Assembly (NCBI GenBank): GCA_903871935.1
Contig: CAIQIQ010000038.1
Span: 61,400-125,399 of the forward strand
DNA from: an uncultured Phycisphaerales bacterium
Lineage (GTDB): Bacteria > Planctomycetota > Phycisphaerae > Tepidisphaerales > Tepidisphaeraceae
DNA length: 64,000 nucleotides
Direction of reading: 5' to 3'
Position numbers and translations under genes: made by a program. The notes under the pieces were generated by a model, which did no database searches, was not told the origin of the DNA, and saw only the letters and a list, made by a program, of their open reading frames with translations. Position 1 is the stretch's first letter, and each line of letters starts with the position of its first letter. Below are positions 56,003 to 64,000 of this stretch, piece after piece.

Positions 56003-57037
56003 ATGATGGTCAAACGTTTCGTGCAGGTCATGTGCGCCTCGTTGGCGCTGGTTGGCGGATGGGCAAGTGCCGATGTCACGCTCAATGGAGCCGGCGCTTC
56101 ATTCCCGGCTCCGATGTACAACAAGTTCATCGAGGAGTATACCCGGATCAAGCCCGAGGTGAAGATCAACTACAAGTCGGTGGGCTCGGGCGCGGGGATC
56201 AAGGCGATCAGCGAAGGCACCGTCGACTTTGGTGCCAGCGACAGCCCGATGAAAGATGAGCAGATCAAGGCGGCTAGCGGAGGCTATATCGTTCATATTC
56301 CCACGGTCATGGGCGGCGTGGTCCCGATCTACAACATTGAGGGTGTGAACAAGCCCCTGAACTTCACCGGCCCGGTCCTGGCAGACATCTTCCTGGGGAA
56401 GATCACCAAGTGGAACGACCCGAAGATCGCCCAAGCCAACGCCGGCGTGACACTGCCTGATACCGCGATCACGGTTGTCCACCGCAGCGATGGCTCCGGC
56501 ACCACCGCCATCTTCACCGACTACCTCAGCAAGGTCAGCCCCGAGTGGAAGGCTGGTGTGGGCAAGGGATCCAGCGTGAAATGGCCGGCCGACAGTTCCA
56601 TCGGCGCTCCGCAGAACGATGGCGTCGCCAATACCGTGCAGCAGACCAAGGGCGCTATCGGCTACGTTGAGCTGATTTATGCCATGTCGAACAACATCTC
56701 TTTCGGCGCAATGCAGAACAAAGCCGGGAAGTTTGTTTCGGCTTCGATGGAGAGTGTTTCCGCCGCCGCTGGTTCCCTGCAGGATATCCCCGATGATCTT
56801 CGCATCTCGATCACGGATGCTGAGGGCGATGGTGCGTACCCCATTTCGGGACTGACGTGGATTCTTGCCTACCAAAACCAGAAGGATGCGGCCAAGGGCC
56901 AGACTTTGGTGGAGTTCCTTAACTGGGTAACCACGGATGGCCAGACGCTCGCCGCAGGCCAGCACTATGCTCCGCTGCCCAAGGGCCTGTTGCCCAAGGT
57001 GCAGGCGCAGATCAAGAGCATCAAGGTCAGCCAGTAG
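56003..57037 (+). CDS. pstS: Phosphate-binding protein PstS
   Basis: A 344-residue periplasmic binding protein: signal peptide (FVQVMCASLALVGGWASA), VTLNGAGASFPAPMYNKFIE, VGSGAGIKAISEGTVDFGAS and VVHRSDGSGTTAIFTDYLSK, the phosphate-binding residues. AAGGAG before the ATG at 56003 sets the start (next Met 56006). It delivers phosphate to PstCAB. A strong hairpin follows the stop. Confidence 0.95.
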   Translation: MMVKRFVQVMCASLALVGGWASADVTLNGAGASFPAPMYNKFIEEYTRIKPEVKINYKSVGSGAGIKAISEGTVDFGASDSPMKDEQIKAASGGYIVHIPTVMGGVVPIYNIEGVNKPLNFTGPVLADIFLGKITKWNDPKIAQANAGVTLPDTAITVVHRSDGSGTTAIFTDYLSKVSPEWKAGVGKGSSVKWPADSSIGAPQNDGVANTVQQTKGAIGYVELIYAMSNNISFGAMQNKAGKFVSASMESVSAAAGSLQDIPDDLRISITDAEGDGAYPISGLTWILAYQNQKDAAKGQTLVEFLNWVTTDGQTLAAGQHYAPLPKGLLPKVQAQIKSIKVSQ

Positions 57038-57063
57038 CAGAGATGACTGCTGCCACTAACTCA

Positions 57064-57094
57064 GGCCTTCCGGCCGGAACACGGCCGGAAGGCC
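57064..57094 (+). terminator. Hairpin between pstS and pstC
   Basis: GGCCTTCCGGCCG (57064-57076), loop GAACA and CGGCCGGAAGGCC (57082-57094) form a perfect 13-bp stem followed by CTTATC. As it lies inside the operon it probably acts as a partial terminator or an mRNA stabiliser, giving more PstS than PstCAB. Confidence 0.75.
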
Positions 57095-57116
57095 CTTATC
57101 AGCAGGATGTGTCCGG

Positions 57117-58136
57117 ATGACGGGAAACGTGATGACTTCTCCAGTTGGAGAAATGAGCGGCACAAGGCAAACTGCAGTGCCGCGGATGCGCCGGCGCAGA
57201 GTCATGAACGCGGGGGATCGCATCTTCCTGGCGATCATCCGCAGCGCAGCGCTCGTCCCGGTTCTGCTGATCATCCTGTTTGTCGGCATCCTGATTGCGG
57301 GATCTATGCCCTCCCTCCGGGCCTTCGGGCTGCGGTTCCTGTTCAACAGTGAGTGGCAACCCAATGCCGAGATCGGCGAAGACTACGGCGCCCTGCCCTT
57401 CATCTACGGCACACTCTTCAGTTCGGTGATGGCACTGCTTCTGGCCGCTCCTGTCGGGATCGGCGTAGCGGTGTTCCTCAATGAAGTTTTCACCTCGCGG
57501 CTGCGCGGGGCGATCGCATTCCTCATCGAGATTCTGGCAACCATCCCCAGCATTGTCTTTGGTGTCTGGGCGTTCTTCGTGCTCGTGCCCTTCGTGCGCG
57601 ATGGCATTCAGGCTCACGTTCAGGCGATCTTCGGGACCGGTTTCGTGCTGTTTCGCGGCCCGCCGCTGGGGATCGGGCTGCTCGCCGGAACGCTCGTCCT
57701 CGCCGTGATGATCCTGCCGATGATCGTGTCGATTTCGCTGGAGGCAATCCGCATGGTGCCCTCCAGCTACCGCGAGGCGGCTCTCGGCTTGGGCGCTACC
57801 AGGTGGGAGATGATCCGCCTTGCCGTGCTGCCGCCAGCGCGATCCGGGCTGATCGGAGCCTGTATCCTGGCGCTGGGCCGTGCCTTGGGTGAAACCATGG
57901 CCGTCACCATGGTCATCGGCAACAAGAACGTCATCCGCTGGTCGCTGTTCGAGCCGGCATCAACCATCTCGTCGGTGGTCGCGAGCAACTTCGGCGAGGC
58001 CGGCGGCGATAACGCACTGATGCTGCCATCCCTGACCGAACTGGCACTGATTCTCTTTGCCATGACGCTGATTGTGAACCTGGTTGCCCGTTTCTTAATC
58101 CGCAGGTTTGCCGGAGATAAGGCGGTGATCGCATGA
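57117..58136 (+). CDS. pstC: Phosphate ABC transporter permease PstC
   Basis: A 339-residue permease with six helices and the binding-protein-dependent transport motif EAALGLGATRWEMIRLAVLP. ATIPSIVFGVWAFFVLVPFV and LGRALGETMAVTMVIGN are PstC hallmarks. The N-terminus is longer than usual and Arg-rich, so 57132 or 57153 could be the true start. The stop overlaps pstA (ATGA). Confidence 0.95.
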   Translation: MTGNVMTSPVGEMSGTRQTAVPRMRRRRVMNAGDRIFLAIIRSAALVPVLLIILFVGILIAGSMPSLRAFGLRFLFNSEWQPNAEIGEDYGALPFIYGTLFSSVMALLLAAPVGIGVAVFLNEVFTSRLRGAIAFLIEILATIPSIVFGVWAFFVLVPFVRDGIQAHVQAIFGTGFVLFRGPPLGIGLLAGTLVLAVMILPMIVSISLEAIRMVPSSYREAALGLGATRWEMIRLAVLPPARSGLIGACILALGRALGETMAVTMVIGNKNVIRWSLFEPASTISSVVASNFGEAGGDNALMLPSLTELALILFAMTLIVNLVARFLIRRFAGDKAVIA

Positions 58137-59014
58137 AAGGGATCGCCAACGCCAGAAGACGCAAGTTCACCAATCTGATCGCCATGCTGGTCATGGTCAC
58201 CATGCTGGTGGTCTGCCTTATCCCACTGGTAAGTGTAAGCTGGACACTGCTTTCCAAAGGTATTCCCGCCATCAGCCTGGATTTCCTGACCAACCTTCCC
58301 CTGTCCAGGCAATCGGGGATAGGCAATGCTATCCTCGGATCCCTGCTGACCCTTCTTGTCGCAAGCCTGTTTGCCATCCCCTTTGGCCTATTGGTGGGGA
58401 TGTATCTCTCGCAATGCGCATCCAGCAGGTTGGCCACCCCGACGCGCACACTCCTGGATGTGATGAGCGGCATCCCGGCCATTGTCGTCGGGATGTTCAT
58501 CTACTCCCTGGTTGTGCGCCCGATGAAGAGCTACTCGCTGATGGCCGGCGGAGTATCGCTGGCGATGATCATGCTGCCGGTTTTCGCCCGCACCTCCGAG
58601 GAAGCGCTCAAGGCCATCCCCGAAACCGTCATGGAAGCAGGCCTGGGTCTTGGGCTGCCGCGCTGGCGCGTGGTGCTTCAGGTGCTGTTGCGCTCCGCCC
58701 TTCCGGGTGTGCTGACAGGGTTCTTCCTCGCCCTGGCACGCGTGGGCGGCGAGGCGGCCCCCCTGCTGTTCACGGTCGGCGGCAGCAACTTCTGGCCCAG
58801 CCACGCCCCAGCGGAACTGGCAAGATTGCAGCCCCTCACCGAACAGGTGGCATCGCTGCCGCTGGTCATCTATGAGTATGCCAAGGACCCGCGTCCCGCG
58901 AAGCACGCGGCCGCCTGGGGCGCTGCCCTGGTGCTGGTGGTCATCATCCTGGCCATCCGCCTCAGCACCCACGCCTACGTCCGTTGGCGCTACGGCCAAC
59001 AGGGAGCACACTAA
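58133..59014 (+). CDS. pstA: Phosphate ABC transporter permease PstA
   Basis: A 293-residue permease with [40 protein letters not shown] and [20 protein letters not shown], all typical of PstA. It overlaps pstC by 4 bases and ends 2 bp before the GTG of pstB. Confidence 0.95.
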   Translation: MKGIANARRRKFTNLIAMLVMVTMLVVCLIPLVSVSWTLLSKGIPAISLDFLTNLPLSRQSGIGNAILGSLLTLLVASLFAIPFGLLVGMYLSQCASSRLATPTRTLLDVMSGIPAIVVGMFIYSLVVRPMKSYSLMAGGVSLAMIMLPVFARTSEEALKAIPETVMEAGLGLGLPRWRVVLQVLLRSALPGVLTGFFLALARVGGEAAPLLFTVGGSNFWPSHAPAELARLQPLTEQVASLPLVIYEYAKDPRPAKHAAAWGAALVLVVIILAIRLSTHAYVRWRYGQQGAH

Positions 59015-59016
59015 GC

Positions 59017-59841
59017 GTGTCACATGTGAGGAATAACCTCGCCGCATCGCTCGCAGCCAATGCCGGTGCGGCGGCATCTGCCAATGGCCACCGTATATTC
59101 ACGGAGCATATCGTCGGCGGGTTCGGCGATACCACGGTCCTCAAAGGGATCTCTCTGAGAATCGCGCACTGCTCGCTCACCGCCATCATGGGACCATCCG
59201 GGTGTGGCAAGTCGACCTTCATCCGCTGCATCAACCGCCTGCACGAAGAGATCCCGCGGGCGTGGGTCACCGGCAAGATCATTCTTGATGGCCAGGATAT
59301 CTATGGGGCCGACGTCGACCCGGTGGCGATCCGCCGAAAGATCGGCATGGTCTTCCAGCGGCCCAATCCGTTCCCCACCTTCAGCATTTACGACAATGTC
59401 GCCGCGGGCCCCCGCCTCAACGGATTGCGCAAACGCCATGCCCTCGATGAGGTCGTCGAGAAGAGCCTGCGTCATGCAGCGCTCTGGGATGAGGTCAAAG
59501 ACCGGCTCGAGCGCCCCGGCACCGGCCTGTCCGGCGGGCAGCAGCAGCGGCTTTGCATTGCCCGCGCCCTGGCGGTAGACCCGGAGATCCTGCTCCTGGA
59601 TGAGCCCTGTTCCGCCCTCGATCCCATCGGCACCGAGCGCATCGAGGAACTGCTGGTGCAACTCAAGAAGGAGTACACCATCATCATGGTAACCCACAAC
59701 ATCCAGCAGGCCGGGCGCATCGCCGACCGCACGGTATTCCTGCTGCTGGGCGAGATGGTCGAGGAAGGCTCAACCTCCGACGTGTTCACCAGCCCCAAAG
59801 ACCCGCGCACAGAGGCGTTTATCTCGGGACGATTCGGCTAA
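59017..59841 (+). CDS. pstB: Phosphate ABC transporter ATP-binding protein PstB
   Basis: A 274-residue ATPase with Walker [10 protein letters not shown] (residues 59-67), [35 protein letters not shown], signature [17 protein letters not shown] and Walker [30 protein letters not shown] is PstB-specific. A GTG start at 59017 with AGGGAG upstream is chosen; ATG at 58984 overlaps pstA. Confidence 0.96.
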   Translation: MSHVRNNLAASLAANAGAAASANGHRIFTEHIVGGFGDTTVLKGISLRIAHCSLTAIMGPSGCGKSTFIRCINRLHEEIPRAWVTGKIILDGQDIYGADVDPVAIRRKIGMVFQRPNPFPTFSIYDNVAAGPRLNGLRKRHALDEVVEKSLRHAALWDEVKDRLERPGTGLSGGQQQRLCIARALAVDPEILLLDEPCSALDPIGTERIEELLVQLKKEYTIIMVTHNIQQAGRIADRTVFLLLGEMVEEGSTSDVFTSPKDPRTEAFISGRFG

Positions 59842-59863
59842 CATGCACGACTGAACGACACCC

Positions 59864-60568
59864 ATGCGACACTTCCACGACCAGCTTCAGGACCTGCTAC
59901 AAAAGATCGTGCTCATGGGCACGGCCGCCGAAAGCATGATCCAGATCGCCACCCGCGCCATGATGGAACGCAATGAAGCCCTGACCGATGCCGTGCTGGC
60001 CAAGGAGCGAACCGTCAACGCGATGCAGATCGAGATTGACGAATTGGCCGTGCGTCTGACGGCGCTGCAGCAGCCGGTGGGGGCTGATGTGCGGTTCCTG
60101 TTCATGGCGACACGGATCACGACCGAGCTGGAGCGCATTGGCGACCAGGCGTGCAACATCTGCCAGAATCTGCACTTTGTGCTGCAGGTGCCGCCGCTGC
60201 GGCCGCTGGTAGACCTGCCGATCATGGCGGAATTGGCGCAGAAGATGGTGCGCGACAGCCTCACGGCCATGATCAACCGCGACTGCGCTATGGCCGAGAA
60301 AGTCATGCAGGAGGAGGAGACGGTCGATGCCTTCCGCGACCAAATCTTCCGCACTCTGCTCACCCACATGATGGCCGACCCCGGCACCATCCAGCGGGCG
60401 ATCTCGCTGATTCTGATTTCGCGCAACCTCGAACGCATTGGCGACCACGCCAACAACATCGCCGAAGAAGTAATCTACTGGGTGCAGGGCCGCGACGTCC
60501 GGCACCCCAGCCTGCGCAACGGCGAGCCCCGAGATGGCGGCCATAGCTCTGCGACCCAGACAATGTAG
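59864..60568 (+). CDS. phoU: Phosphate signalling protein PhoU
   Basis: A 234-residue protein of two PhoU three-helix bundles: RHFHDQLQDLLQKIVLMGTA, then ITTELERIGDQACNICQNL and, in the second half, LISRNLERIGDHANNIAEEV. The conserved E-R-x-x-D metal motif is present in both. It couples PstB to the sensor kinase and represses Pho signalling when phosphate is plentiful. It sits between pstB and phoB. Confidence 0.95.
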   Translation: MRHFHDQLQDLLQKIVLMGTAAESMIQIATRAMMERNEALTDAVLAKERTVNAMQIEIDELAVRLTALQQPVGADVRFLFMATRITTELERIGDQACNICQNLHFVLQVPPLRPLVDLPIMAELAQKMVRDSLTAMINRDCAMAEKVMQEEETVDAFRDQIFRTLLTHMMADPGTIQRAISLILISRNLERIGDHANNIAEEVIYWVQGRDVRHPSLRNGEPRDGGHSSATQTM

Positions 60569-60586
60569 GATTGGACAACACTTGCC

Positions 60587-61285
60587 ATGAAAAACGGAAC
60601 CATACTGGTTATCGACGATGAGAAGGATCTGCAGGAGCTGGTGCGCTACAACCTGGAAAAAGAGCACTACGATGTCATCGTTGCCAGCGACGGCAGGACC
60701 GGCCTGGATATCGCCCTGCGCCATCGTCCTGACCTGGTCGTGCTGGACCTGATGATGCCTGGCATCGACGGACTGGAGGTTTGCCGCAGCCTGCGCACAG
60801 ACAGCCGCGGCAAGCGCATCCCGCTGATCATGCTCACCGCCAAAGCCACCGAATCCGACCGCGTTGTCGGTCTGGAACTGGGCGCTGATGACTATGTCAT
60901 CAAGCCCTTTTCGCCACGTGAGCTGGTCGCGCGCATCAAGGCGCTGCTTCGCCGCACGGCAACAGATTCCGAACCCAGCGAGGTGATCCGCCGCGGCGAT
61001 CTGCTGATCGATATCGGCTGTCATCAGGTCAAGCTGGGCGAACATGAGGTCCAGCTTACCGCAACCGAATTCCGCATCCTGCAATTCATGGCATCCCGGC
61101 CGGGACGAGTGCTCAAGCGCGATGAGATCATCGAGGCCGCCCTCGATCGCGACACCGATGTCTTCGACCGCACAATTGATGTGCACATCACGTCGATTCG
61201 GCGTAAACTGGGCAAAAGCGCGGATCTTGTGGAGACCGTGCGCGGGTTCGGTTATCGCTTCCGCGACGGCCGCGATGATGGTTAA
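60587..61285 (+). CDS. phoB: PhoB-type response regulator
   Basis: A 232-residue OmpR-family regulator. The receiver has Asp10/Asp11 (LVIDDEKD), phosphoacceptor Asp54 in VVLDLMMPGIDGLE, Thr in MLTAKAT and Lys in VIKPFSPREL. The C-terminal winged helix shows LTATEFRILQFMASRPGRVL and TIDVHITSIRRKLGK. It would be phosphorylated by the kinase encoded 28 bp downstream and activate the pst genes. Confidence 0.93.
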   Translation: MKNGTILVIDDEKDLQELVRYNLEKEHYDVIVASDGRTGLDIALRHRPDLVVLDLMMPGIDGLEVCRSLRTDSRGKRIPLIMLTAKATESDRVVGLELGADDYVIKPFSPRELVARIKALLRRTATDSEPSEVIRRGDLLIDIGCHQVKLGEHEVQLTATEFRILQFMASRPGRVLKRDEIIEAALDRDTDVFDRTIDVHITSIRRKLGKSADLVETVRGFGYRFRDGRDDG

Positions 61286-61313
61286 CTCACCGATACGGCT
61301 GGACTAGACAAAC

Positions 61314-63092
61314 GTGTTCAAAAGCCTCTTCTTTCGACGACTGTACATACCTTACATGCTGCTGGTCTGCGCGGTGGCGCTGATCGTCGGGGGCATCGGG
61401 GCGGTACGGCTGCACGATGCCTATACCCGCCAGGCCAGCGCCCTGCTGCGCAGCACCGCCATCGTTACCTCGCAACTGCTGGCGCCGGATCTCGAGCGCC
61501 AGGACAAGCTTGCCCTTCAGGAGAAGGTCCGTGCCCTGGGCCGGCAGATGGGATACCGCATCACCGTCATCGGGCCAGACAGCGAAGGGACCATCCTCGC
61601 CGACAGTGAAGCTGACCCCGCCCACATGGTCGGCCATCGCTATCGCCCCGAGGTCATCACCGCATATACCATGGGCGAAGGATGGGATATCCGCGTCAGC
61701 GACACCGTCCAGACACCGTTGCTGTACTATGCCCGAAGGATCGGCGCCGGCGATCGGCCGGTCTACCTGCGCCTCGCCATCCATCTCGACGACCTGAACG
61801 CCAGCCTCCGCAGCTTCTATATCAGTATCGCGGCCTCCGCGATCTGCTGCATGATGCTGGCCGCGATCGTCTCTTATTACGTCGCCCGCCGCCAGGTGCT
61901 GCCGATTGTTGAGGTCACCCAGTTCGCCGATGCCGTCGCCCGCGGCCATCTCGACCAGCGCATCCTCCGCTCCGGCCAGGGCGAGCTGGCGACTCTGGCC
62001 CAATCCCTCAACAGCATGGCCGACTCTTTCAGCCAGCTCCTCTCCAATGCCGAAAAGGGCCAGGCCGATCTCCGCGCTGTGCTGGCCAGCATGAGCGAAG
62101 GGGTCGTCGCCACCGATGCCTCCCGGCGCATTCTCCTGGTGAACGAGTCGGCGACACGGCTGCTGCAACTGCCCGCTGAACCGGCCGGCAAACAGGTCTG
62201 GGAAGTGATCCGCAATGAGCAGATCATCAAAGCCGTGGACGAGGTCGCCGCATCCGGCCAGCAGCGCCAGTTCCAATATGACCCGGCCCCGAACCAGCAC
62301 TTTGAAGCCACCATCTGCCCGGTCACCTACGGTGCGGCAACGCAGCGGTCCCCCGGTCTGATCATCGTCGTTCATGACATCACCCAGGCCATGCGCTATC
62401 AGGACCTCCGCAAGGAGTTCGTCGCCAATGTCTCCCACGAATTGCGCACTCCCCTGACCGTCATCAAGGGATATATCGAGACCCTGCGCGATGGCGCCAT
62501 CAGCGATCCGCGCAAACGTGATGAGTACCTGCTCACTATCGAACGCCATGCCAACCAGCTCACCAACCTCGTGAGCGATCTGCTGGAACTCTCGCGCCTG
62601 GACAGCCAATCCGCCCTGCCCCATCGCACCAGCGTCGACCTGGTCGCAATCTGCCGTCGCGCTGCGGAACTGCTCCAGCCCGCCATTGGAGCCAAGGGGC
62701 ACACGCTTACGCTGCAGTTGCCGGCGACCACTTCGCCAATCGTGGGGAACGCGGATTACCTCGAGCGGGCGATCGTCAACCTCGTCGACAACGCGGTGAA
62801 ATACACGCCTGCCGGGGGAAAGATCTGCATCGCCGTTCGCATGGAGCCTCCGCACGCCGTCATCGAGGTCAGCGACAGCGGCATCGGCATTCCCAAGGAA
62901 GATCTGCCCCGCATCTTTGAACGCTTCTACCGCGTTGACCGCTCTCGTTCACGGGAGATGGGCGGCACCGGACTTGGCCTGTCGATCGTCAAGCATGTCG
63001 TACAGGTTCATGGCGGCAGCATTGAGATCGCCAGTGAGGTCAACGCGGGTTCGCGCTTCCGGATTCTGCTGCCATTAGCCGAGCAGATTTGA
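61314..63092 (+). CDS. phoR: PhoR-type sensor histidine kinase
   Basis: A 592-residue kinase: two transmembrane helices (about 10-30 and 168-190) enclosing a periplasmic domain, HAMP linker, a PAS domain around 250-350, the HisKA box with His375 in ANVSHELRTPLTVIKG, and an HATPase with NLVDNAVKYTP, GIGIPKEDLPRIFERFYRVD and GGTGLGLSIVK. A large periplasmic sensor is longer than in E. coli PhoR. The start is a GTG at 61314. Confidence 0.92.
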   Translation: MFKSLFFRRLYIPYMLLVCAVALIVGGIGAVRLHDAYTRQASALLRSTAIVTSQLLAPDLERQDKLALQEKVRALGRQMGYRITVIGPDSEGTILADSEADPAHMVGHRYRPEVITAYTMGEGWDIRVSDTVQTPLLYYARRIGAGDRPVYLRLAIHLDDLNASLRSFYISIAASAICCMMLAAIVSYYVARRQVLPIVEVTQFADAVARGHLDQRILRSGQGELATLAQSLNSMADSFSQLLSNAEKGQADLRAVLASMSEGVVATDASRRILLVNESATRLLQLPAEPAGKQVWEVIRNEQIIKAVDEVAASGQQRQFQYDPAPNQHFEATICPVTYGAATQRSPGLIIVVHDITQAMRYQDLRKEFVANVSHELRTPLTVIKGYIETLRDGAISDPRKRDEYLLTIERHANQLTNLVSDLLELSRLDSQSALPHRTSVDLVAICRRAAELLQPAIGAKGHTLTLQLPATTSPIVGNADYLERAIVNLVDNAVKYTPAGGKICIAVRMEPPHAVIEVSDSGIGIPKEDLPRIFERFYRVDRSRSREMGGTGLGLSIVKHVVQVHGGSIEIASEVNAGSRFRILLPLAEQI

Positions 63093-63161
63093 CACAGCCA
63101 GACGGCCAGACAGAATGACGCCATCGCGACCAACGACGATATATCATCAGGAGGCCTCATC

Positions 63162-64000
63162 ATGACACAAACGTTCACTACCCGCACCGGCAACTTCCCC
63201 ATCGGCTTTCGGCGTGGCGGGTCCGCCTGGCAGAAAGACCTTGACGGTTTGCTCGCCTGGAGCAAGAGCAACGCCTTCGCCTGTATCGACCTTGGCGGCG
63301 ACGCCGCCCAGGCCGGAGTGAAGATCGTCTCGGCCGGTCTGAAGATCGGGTCGGTCGATCTGCTGCAGGGCAAAGATGTCATCTCCGCCGACAAGGCAAA
63401 ACGCGCCGATGCCATCGCGAAGAATGCCGCCTTCATTGAGGCATGCGCCCGCCTCGGCGCACACAATTTCTTTGCCGTCGTGCTGCCGGAGAATCCCGCA
63501 GCGCCACGTGCAGAGAACTTCAAGCTGGTGTTGGCCGGCATGCAGGAACTGGCCCCCGCGCTCGAAAAGCATGGTTCACGAATCGTCATCGAAGGCTGGC
63601 CCGGCCCCGGCGCTCTGTGCTGCAACCCCGAGACCTATCGCGCCCTCTTCCGCGAAGTGCCCTCCCCCGCCATGGGCATCAACTACGATCCCTCGCACCT
63701 GATCCGCATGGGCATCGACCCGATCCGCTTCCTCAACGAATTCGCCGACCGCGTCCATCACGTCCATGGCAAGGATTGCGAGTTGATCAGCGAAGCCCTC
63801 TACGAAGTCGGCCACGAGCAAGGTGCAATCTTTACCCCCGGCCACGGCTTTGGCGGCAGCGTCTGGCGCTACACCATCCCCGGCCATGGCCAGATGCGCT
63901 GGCCCCAGGCCTTCGCCATCCTCAAGCAGCGCGGCTACCAGGGAATGGTCTCGATCGAACTGGAAGATGAGAACTTCAACGGCTCAACCGCCGGCGAGCA
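63162..64000 (+). CDS. Sugar phosphate isomerase/epimerase-like TIM barrel, partial
   Basis: The frame runs off the right edge after 279 codons. It starts with GGAGG 7 bases before the ATG. VIEGWPGPGALCCNPETYRA, MGINYDPSHLIRMGIDPIRF and VHHVHGKDCELIS carry the Glu, Asp/His and His/Asp metal ligands of AP-endonuclease-2/xylose-isomerase-like barrels (YcjR/IolE type). It is a probable sugar isomerase or epimerase and is unrelated to the Pho genes before it. The C-terminus is missing. Confidence 0.85.
   Translation, partial: MTQTFTTRTGNFPIGFRRGGSAWQKDLDGLLAWSKSNAFACIDLGGDAAQAGVKIVSAGLKIGSVDLLQGKDVISADKAKRADAIAKNAAFIEACARLGAHNFFAVVLPENPAAPRAENFKLVLAGMQELAPALEKHGSRIVIEGWPGPGALCCNPETYRALFREVPSPAMGINYDPSHLIRMGIDPIRFLNEFADRVHHVHGKDCELISEALYEVGHEQGAIFTPGHGFGGSVWRYTIPGHGQMRWPQAFAILKQRGYQGMVSIELEDENFNGSTAGE

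Overview
The window looks like chromosome from a GC-rich planctomycete, most likely of the Phycisphaerae/Tepidisphaerales type; this is an inference. The clues are a LEPR-XLL-type N-terminus on a large RTX exoprotein (25058-21555), small membrane proteins ending in a CxxCGYDLRxxxxRCPECG zinc ribbon (12323-11757, 15311-14814), a prepilin-like protein with an HxxxDG-type C-terminus (52114-53325), four uroporphyrinogen-decarboxylase-fold proteins, a sulfatase, and lysine-rich DksA-like and FHA proteins. No rRNA, tRNA, CRISPR array, transposase or phage gene was found.

Layout. 1-6000: start of an M19 dipeptidase, then an AraC-type regulator divergent from a MacA-MacB-TolC-like export operon. 6000-10350: small secreted proteins, Maf, a DUF192 lipoprotein, a URO-D-like protein, a VOC protein and a cupin. 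10350-15550: an accessory stretch with a PIN-toxin module lodged between a cupin and its truncated copy, an orphan DUF433 antitoxin, and a run of small membrane, zinc-ribbon and ankyrin genes punctuated by three copies of a roughly 98-bp repeat. 15550-28900: a membrane protein, a long conserved non-coding element, URO-D, DUF4832, sulfatase, the 1167-residue FKBP/RTX exoprotein, creatininase, an enolase-superfamily enzyme and HicBA. 28987-36637: nuoH-J-K-L-M-N, membrane arm genes only, without nuoI. 37122-39441: DksA-like, lspA, ribD. 39455-43298: URO-D, a second inverted copy of the non-coding element, a secreted protein, a RelE/XRE module and a small membrane protein. 43309-55653: GH2 hydrolase, DUF4142, URO-D, a giant FtsX-type permease, prepilin-like protein, FHA and zinc-ribbon proteins. 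56003-63092: a complete phosphate system pstS-C-A-B, phoU, phoB, phoR. 63162-64000: start of a xylose-isomerase-like TIM-barrel protein.

Working together: the Pst/Pho genes form one phosphate sensing and uptake unit, with a strong hairpin after pstS. The nuo genes encode the membrane part of complex I, so the peripheral arm must be encoded elsewhere. URO-D, DUF4832, sulfatase, creatininase, enolase-like and GH2 genes suggest breakdown of complex (possibly sulfated) glycans and small molecules. The most unusual structure is a pair of 546-645 bp non-coding elements, in inverted orientation about 23 kb apart, each directly upstream of and co-oriented with a URO-D-family gene. They carry DnaA-box-like sites, repeated TGCGCACCT motifs and a conserved hairpin.
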